Shown: positions 16,601 to 19,752 of the stretch, one piece after another
Layout: every line of letters begins with the position of its first letter
How positions within the stretch are numbered: position 1 is the first letter of the stretch
Assembly (NCBI GenBank): GCA_948528155.1
Contig: CAOSZT010000026.1
Coordinates: 1-19,752, forward strand
Length of the DNA: 19,752 nucleotides
Direction: 5' to 3'
DNA from: an uncultured Clostridia bacterium
GTDB lineage: Bacteria > Bacillota > Clostridia > TANB77 > CAG-508
Translations under genes and position numbers: made by a program
Notes under the pieces: model-generated
Seen by the model: only the letters and a program-made list of their open reading frames with translations
Told to the model about the DNA's origin: nothing
Databases searched by the model: none

Positions 16601-17409
16601 TAGATACAGAAGAAATATATCCAGGAAAAGAATTTGAAGTAAGTGTAAGTATAGAAAATTTTGAGAATGTCGAAAAAGGATTAAACTGTTTGACAGGGCA
16701 ATTAGAATATGATGCAGATGTTTTAGAATTAGTTTATGATGATAAAAAATTTGCAACAGGAGAAAACGGATGGAATTTAGATGCTTTTAATGATAAAAAC
16801 TTTAAATTCATAACTGATAATGATGAACTTATTAAAGAGGCTGGAGAAATCTTTAAAATGAAATTTAAAGTGAAAGATACAATAGAAGAAGAAACAGAAA
16901 CAACTATAAAAATTAAAGGAATTTCAGCAAGTGGTGGTGAAGGAGTAGTTGTATCTGATGATGCACAATTAAAAGTAAATATTGAGATACCAAAAGAATT
17001 AACAGAAATTACTTCTGATATATATAAAGTAGAAGTCGGTTATATTTCAAGAATTATACCAGGAACAACTGTTAATGAATTTAAACAAAATGTAACAACA
17101 AATAGTGAAATTGTTATTGTAGATAGAGAAGGAAATACTTTAAATGATGAAGATGTTATTGGAACTGGAATGATCTTAAAATTGGGTAATGATTTAGAGT
17201 ATGTTCTTTCAGTAATCGGTGATTTAGATGGAGATAAAGAAATTACTGTAAATGATCTTGCTAAAATGAAGTTACATTTTATAAAAAGCGAACTTTTAAC
17301 TGGTGCATATTTAAAAGCAGCAGATATTGATAAGGATGAACAATTTGCTTCTATAAATGATATTGCTAAATTAAAATTAGTAATAATCGATTTAGAAGAA
17401 ATAAAGTAA
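13606..17409 (+). CDS. Secreted transglutaminase-like protein with cohesin and dockerin domains
   Basis: A 1267-residue exported protein. A signal peptide (1 to about 31, Lys-rich start, hydrophobic core, cleavage near VYA) leads into a transglutaminase-like domain with a complete triad: Cys239 (QAVCEGYARAF), His274 (PHMWTY) and Asp300 (YAVDITFDDP). A long region of unclear modules follows. Then come an InlB-B-repeat-like module (about 794-875; VTVGG, NEGYEIES), an Ig-like domain (about 900-985; YQWFKDG and DNGEYTL), a cohesin-like domain (about 988-1127) and a C-terminal dockerin (about 1203-1267) with Ca2+ loops starting at Asp1206 and Asp1240. Such a domain could act as a protease, cross-linking enzyme or peptide-binding module outside the cell; which one cannot be read here. 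GAGAGGA precedes the ATG and a terminator follows. It probably works with the anchored cohesin protein downstream. Confidence 0.88.
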   Translation: MKLKKLITIILLIILLVAQFSFLQFNNYVYAVDNNETTEQNSNETKYHYAQLTEEGKKIYNGIYDMYIQGILKTGTQDYDIAKDNKYFTQEQLESYSKGNVKITDDMNAARYAFYADYPEVFYVNFQCLSLRVTQDKEGMYHAYIGSGRYEDYYIEGFTNQSEVETAIEEFNNRVNEIAEGANAIEQEEGKNLQAEKIKYVHNQIINNTSYRIESDCTPGNESYIGTPYGALVKKQAVCEGYARAFKTVLDKVGINCILVQGVHKYEDSAAVPHMWTYVEMDKEVNARARSVEKVWYAVDITFDDPFLRVHVGDEAAEEMEPGEDIQEGFENTRYCLVGTETMNKEHTPVETVEAAGNYVFKYPELNVEDYGIDAVVNSNGLLVKYKQDGTQTEEYKSGDFYISYNGKGYREASKEGKYIITKSYYYKPGDDEWQISPWAYLLPDVYAGGFIDYDDHIYMTVPNSEYVEFAVTTLEPGDYQSNPKYLAYQGDESDFVAKSEKLYNPSGTYKGKPYIKTQTPPATETIVVGPTYKAEVTYTDDLVFAEGATEAGYRIESTGPTGAEETKITNFAFDGKNKITFDIKFSQMFADDGASYRIYLTGLVGKNSGKEPLEISFGALNPIACSFSMNKAKNWEVYARPSLIENQDLSMNGWQTSDGKPVADELKSRIALVTTKTTTAETNAMNDLMENELGEQQIVKSETYNISLNVCKKYVVKTGHRLRISLGFPAGYGPEDAGVTFKAYHFKRNDAGEVIGVEEIPCVVTQYGLIITCDSFSPFAVAVVENDGTQSTNKSVIVSASKNGQINGANREEGNIVTLAENETATLDIVPNEGYEIESVTVGGVLKEITNKDNMQLVLNYDDITNQNNIVEANFVAKTVVERDSTREETVVQPIATEAEITIPETLNVEANQTLTINPTIKSEGMNNYQWFKDGVAITGQANQTLNIKNATAEDNGEYTLKVTTTVETQTVEAISDVCKVSVKETVNSKFDTKISNVDTEEIYPGKEFEVSVSIENFENVEKGLNCLTGQLEYDADVLELVYDDKKFATGENGWNLDAFNDKNFKFITDNDELIKEAGEIFKMKFKVKDTIEEETETTIKIKGISASGGEGVVVSDDAQLKVNIEIPKELTEITSDIYKVEVGYISRIIPGTTVNEFKQNVTTNSEIVIVDREGNTLNDEDVIGTGMILKLGNDLEYVLSVIGDLDGDKEITVNDLAKMKLHFIKSELLTGAYLKAADIDKDEQFASINDIAKLKLVIIDLEEIK

Positions 17410-17430
17410 GATAGTTATTCATATTTTATA

Positions 17431-17477
17431 AAATAACTAGAATATTAGTGAAAATTAATTTCTAGTTATTTTTTTAT
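17431..17477 (+). terminator. Terminator of the transglutaminase-cohesin-dockerin gene
   Basis: A perfect 12-bp stem, AAATAACTAGAA (17431-17442) with TTCTAGTTATTT (17460-17471), followed by further T's, 21 bases after the stop codon. It separates this gene from the downstream cohesin gene. Confidence 0.85.
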
Positions 17478-17574
17478 TTAAGTATATGTGTCGAAATTAA
17501 TAATCTAAAATTATTAAATTATTACTATAACTAATTTAAAAGTCAAAAATATTTTGGAAATTCTACAGAATATA

Positions 17575-17603
17575 TTTACATAAAATGGTTTTTGTGATAT
17601 AAT
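17575..17603 (+). promoter_or_regulatory. SigA-type promoter in the long leader region
   Basis: TTTACA at 17575-17580, a 17-base spacer and TATAAT at 17598-17603. It is the best promoter match between the two surface-protein genes, but it lies about 350 bases ahead of the start codon. Confidence 0.65.
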
Positions 17604-17887
17604 ATGTAGGAATTGTTAAAGAAGAAAAGTTTTTGTATTGAAAATATATTTATTTTAAAAAATCTATTGACGACAAAGAAATTTTATGATTAAATAAATA
17701 TACATAAAAATCTAAAATGGATTTAAACATAAAAAGTTAATTTAAGTTTATAATATTTTAATAGTCAAGTTAAAAATAATTAGTTAAATAAAATATAGAA
17801 ATTCGACAAAAAGTAATAATTTTAGGTAAAAATGCAAATACTTTATATAATCTAAAAATAGTTATAAAGATTATAGTATGAATTTTA

Positions 17888-17900
17888 GTTAATGATTAAC
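17888..17900. promoter_or_regulatory. Short palindrome GTTAAT-N-ATTAAC
   Basis: Two perfect inverted 6-mers with a single central base, 60 bases before the cohesin start codon. The shape fits a binding site for a dimeric repressor, but A/T-rich palindromes are common by chance. Confidence 0.25.
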
Positions 17901-17960
17901 ACAAATGAAATTACTCTTTATGGTACAAATAAAATTTTAAATAGGGAAAAGGAGAAAAAG

Positions 17961-18710
17961 ATGAAAAAAATAATAAGTTTAATATTTTTAATGATAATTT
18001 GTATTACAGCAAATGTGTATGCTGCAACTAGTTGTAATGTTAATTTGCAAACTGCAAAATCAGAATATAGTAAAGGTGAGGAGTTTACAGTAGATGTAGG
18101 TGTAATAGATTTACAAAGTGATAGAGGTATTATTTCATTTGGTGCAACTTTAGAATATGATAAAAATTGTCTAACACTAGTTAAACTTGAAGGAAAGAAT
18201 GGTTGGAATACCCCTTCTTACAATAAAGATAATGGAATATTAGTTTCTGATGGAAGTTCATTAATAAAGGAAAATGGAACTGTATTTACAATAACTTTTA
18301 AAGTGAATGAAGGAGTTACTAAAAACAATGTAACTATATCTTTAAAAGATATTTCTGTTGGTGATGGTGGTAATAATGGTCCAACAAAAGTTAATACAAC
18401 TAGTAAAAATATTAATATAAAAAATGTAACTACAGATGGAAATACAACAACACCTGACACAGATAATAATACTACAAATCCAGGAAATACTACAAACCCA
18501 GGAACAAATTCTAGTTCAAACTCAAATAAAAATTCAACTTCTTCAGGAAGTACATCTAATAAGGTTAATACAAGTGCTAGCAAAACAGGAAGATTACCTA
18601 AGGCTGGAAATACAAGTATAATTTTAGTTGTATTTATAGTTGTACTTGTTGGTATTGCTACATTCTTCTATATTAAGATGAAAATCATTAATAAAAAGTC
18701 AGATGAATAG
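17961..18710 (+). CDS. Sortase-anchored surface protein with one cohesin-like domain
   Basis: A 249-residue exported protein. It has a signal peptide (1 to about 21, ending VYA), a single cohesin-like domain (about 24-155) and a flexible Thr/Asn/Ser/Gly linker (about 156-211) suited to spanning the cell wall. It ends in an LPKAG sorting motif (212-216), a hydrophobic segment (about 218-239) and a Lys-rich tail, so a sortase should attach it to peptidoglycan. The cohesin part shares a line of residues with that of the upstream protein: GEEF-V-V, LEYD, NGWN, SLIKENGTVF, FKV and ISVGDGG. I take ATG 17961, which has AAAAGGAG seven bases upstream and begins the signal peptide directly; an in-frame ATG at 17892 has no ribosome site and would bury the signal. 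Its likely partner is a dockerin, such as the one upstream. Confidence 0.88.
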   Translation: MKKIISLIFLMIICITANVYAATSCNVNLQTAKSEYSKGEEFTVDVGVIDLQSDRGIISFGATLEYDKNCLTLVKLEGKNGWNTPSYNKDNGILVSDGSSLIKENGTVFTITFKVNEGVTKNNVTISLKDISVGDGGNNGPTKVNTTSKNINIKNVTTDGNTTTPDTDNNTTNPGNTTNPGTNSSSNSNKNSTSSGSTSNKVNTSASKTGRLPKAGNTSIILVVFIVVLVGIATFFYIKMKIINKKSDE

Positions 18711-18868
18711 ATATTATAAATAAACTGATATAAGTGTCAGATGAATAGATATTATAAATAAGACTAATATAAGTGTCAGATGAATAGATATTATAAATAA
18801 GACTGATATAAGTGTCAGATGAATAGATATTATAAATAAGACTAATATAAGTCAAATGAATAGATATA
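18698..18868. repeat. 39-bp tandem repeat starting in the 3' end of the cohesin gene
   Basis: Four copies of a unit starting GTCAGATGAATAG begin at 18698, 18736, 18775 and 18814, with a partial fifth at 18851 (spacings 38, 39, 39, 37). The first copy contains the gene's last codons and stop, so the array looks like an expansion of the gene end. Each unit holds ATATTA and TAATAT or TGATAT ten bases apart, which can pair (with G-U in the second form). The two forms alternate TGATAT, TAATAT, TGATAT, TAATAT, suggesting that a two-unit block was duplicated. Confidence 0.9.
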
Positions 18869-18909
18869 AAAACTAAGATGTTAGCTTTCAGCTAATATTT
18901 TAGTTTTTT
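18869..18909 (+). terminator. Terminator of the anchored cohesin gene
   Basis: A 17-bp stem (18869-18885 with 18891-18907, two G-U pairs) with loop TTTCA and a six-T run. It follows the tandem repeat directly, about 160 bases after the stop codon. Confidence 0.85.
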
Positions 18910-19029
18910 ATTGTTTATATTTTATATGTCAGTAATTTCTTTAAATCAAAAAACTTAATATAATAATGTATAATTACATAATTTAAGATATACACATTCA
19001 ATTTTTTTAATAAATTATAAAATTTTTCA

Positions 19030-19068
19030 TATATTTTATAAAAAGGAAATATATTTTATAAAAAAGGA
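19030..19068 (+). repeat. 20-bp duplication carrying the ribosome site of the last gene
   Basis: TATATTTTATAAAAAGGA is present twice in tandem (period 20, one extra A in the second copy), giving two AAGGA-type ribosome sites. Only the second, AAAAGGAG, is at a proper distance from ATG 19077. The remaining sequence from 18910 to 19029 is AT-rich with TATAAT-like boxes (for example in ATGTATAATTAC near 18970) but no good -35. Confidence 0.6.
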
Positions 19069-19076
19069 GAAAGTTT

Positions 19077-19752
19077 ATGTTTTATATAGAAAAAATTGAC
19101 AAGCCAAATTGGTTAGAGAAAATTTTAAATGTGCAAAAAGTTATTGATAATACAATAATGTTGCCAATTGCAGATGGAGCAAAAGAAAAAGACATAGAAA
19201 GATTAGCAAGAAAAACTAAAAAAATTATAGAAAAAAATTCAAATAGTAATAAAGTGGTTTTAAGTAAATATGTTAGACAACAGAAATTGTATATAAATTA
19301 CTTAAATACATATGGAATACAAGTGGCAGATGGGAAATGGTTGTTTGAGATATTATTAACTGATGTAACAAAATATATTATAGAAAAAAAGAAAATTGAA
19401 AAATCAAATATATCTATATTATTAAATGATTTAACAGAAATAGAAATGGAAAATATAAAGATTTTATCAAAGCAGTTTAAAACAATAAACATTGTAACAA
19501 ATCATTTAGAAAAATTTAAAAAATTACAAGAATGTTTAGAAAAAGAAGGTATAATATTGACTGTAACTAACAATAAAAAAAGAAGCTTAATGAAGTCGAA
19601 TATAATTTTAAATATTGATTTTCCAAAAGAATTAATAAATAAATATAATATAAATGATGAAGCAATTATTGTTAATGTAAGAGGAAATGTTAAAATAGAT
19701 AAAAAAAGATTTAATGGTTTGAATATAAATGATTATGATATAGATTTTAGAG
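19077..19752 (+). CDS. Unrecognised protein, 3' end beyond the window
   Basis: An open frame of 225 complete codons runs from ATG 19077 to the window edge without a stop, and AAAAGGAG lies seven bases upstream. I do not recognise the protein. It begins MFYIEKIDKPNWLEKILNVQ, has no signal peptide or membrane segment, and is rich in Lys, Ile and Asn. The second half alternates strands and helices (SILLNDLTEIEMENIKILS, 110-128; INIVTNHLEKF, 137-147; NIILNIDFPKELI, about 174-186; AIIVNV), which looks like a Rossmann-type nucleotide-binding or dehydrogenase-like core, but no glycine-rich loop is evident. It is separated from the surface-protein genes by a terminator, so there is no reason to link it to them. 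Confidence 0.8.
   Translation, partial: MFYIEKIDKPNWLEKILNVQKVIDNTIMLPIADGAKEKDIERLARKTKKIIEKNSNSNKVVLSKYVRQQKLYINYLNTYGIQVADGKWLFEILLTDVTKYIIEKKKIEKSNISILLNDLTEIEMENIKILSKQFKTINIVTNHLEKFKKLQECLEKEGIILTVTNNKKRSLMKSNIILNIDFPKELINKYNINDEAIIVNVRGNVKIDKKRFNGLNINDYDIDFR

Larger units (their letters stand above)
17478..17960 (+). other. Long AT-rich non-coding region upstream of the anchored cohesin gene
   Basis: About 480 bases with no convincing coding frame on either strand and no riboswitch class I recognise. It holds one good promoter (17575-17603) near its left end, weaker TATAAT-like boxes (for example 17846-17851, poor -35), a short palindrome at 17888-17900 and the ribosome site AAAAGGAG before ATG 17961. 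If the good promoter serves the cohesin gene, the mRNA leader is about 350 nt. A small RNA from the same promoter cannot be excluded. Confidence 0.55.

Noticed and set aside
17892..17960. Upstream ATG for the anchored cohesin gene
   Set aside because: It lacks a ribosome site and would place 23 residues, many charged, before an otherwise perfect signal peptide starting at 17961.
13606..18710. Cellulosome locus
   Set aside because: There is only one cohesin per protein and one dockerin, with no carbohydrate-binding module or glycoside hydrolase in the window. The enzyme domain is transglutaminase-like, so a cellulosome label is not supported.
18698..18868. CRISPR-like spaced repeats
   Set aside because: The 39-base units are contiguous with no unique spacers, start inside a coding sequence and have no cas genes nearby; this is a plain tandem repeat.

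Overview
The window comes from a very AT-rich, Gram-positive (monoderm) member of the Clostridia/Bacillota. The evidence is the strong AGGAGG-type ribosome sites, frequent TTG starts, -10/-35 boxes with 17-base spacers, the rimP-nusA-rnpM-ylxQ-infB-rbfA-nrnA-truB order, and a sortase-anchored surface protein. I cannot name a species from the sequence.

Left part (1-5409). A relatively GC-rich direct repeat (two 39-base copies, 65-base period) sits against the 3' end of a minus-strand MgtA-like P-type ATPase. That ATPase has an unusual membrane ion site. Upstream of it, on the same strand and behind its own terminator, lies asd (aspartate-semialdehyde dehydrogenase; lysine/threonine/methionine and peptidoglycan precursor pathway). 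Diverging from asd is a processive-type family 2 membrane glycosyltransferase. An imperfect inverted repeat lies in the shared upstream region.

Centre (5410-13474). A textbook promoter and a 12-bp leader hairpin start a translation/RNA operon: rimP (30S maturation), nusA (elongation/termination), rnpM (YlxR), ylxQ (L7Ae-like), infB (IF-2), an unrecognised highly charged coiled-coil gene, rbfA (30S maturation), nrnA (nanoRNase/pAp phosphatase) and truB (tRNA psi55 synthase). Genes are tightly packed, three junctions being stop/start overlaps or near so, and four of the nine genes appear to start with TTG. IF-2 carries a long Asn-rich disordered linker. A terminator whose stem begins inside the truB coding sequence ends the operon.

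Right part (13475-18909). Two secreted proteins form the most interesting unit. The first, 1267 residues, has a signal peptide, a transglutaminase-like Cys-His-Asp domain, InlB-B-like and Ig-like modules, a cohesin-like domain and a C-terminal dockerin. The second, 249 residues, has a signal peptide, one cohesin-like domain, a Thr/Asn/Ser linker and an LPKAG sorting signal with membrane anchor. Together they look like a minimal, non-cellulosomal cohesin-dockerin surface assembly: an anchored cohesin that could dock a secreted cysteine-type enzyme, which could also chain through its own cohesin. The second gene's last codons are the seed of a 39-base tandem repeat that runs into its terminator.

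The window ends in an unrecognised, truncated gene of at least 225 codons (19077 onward).
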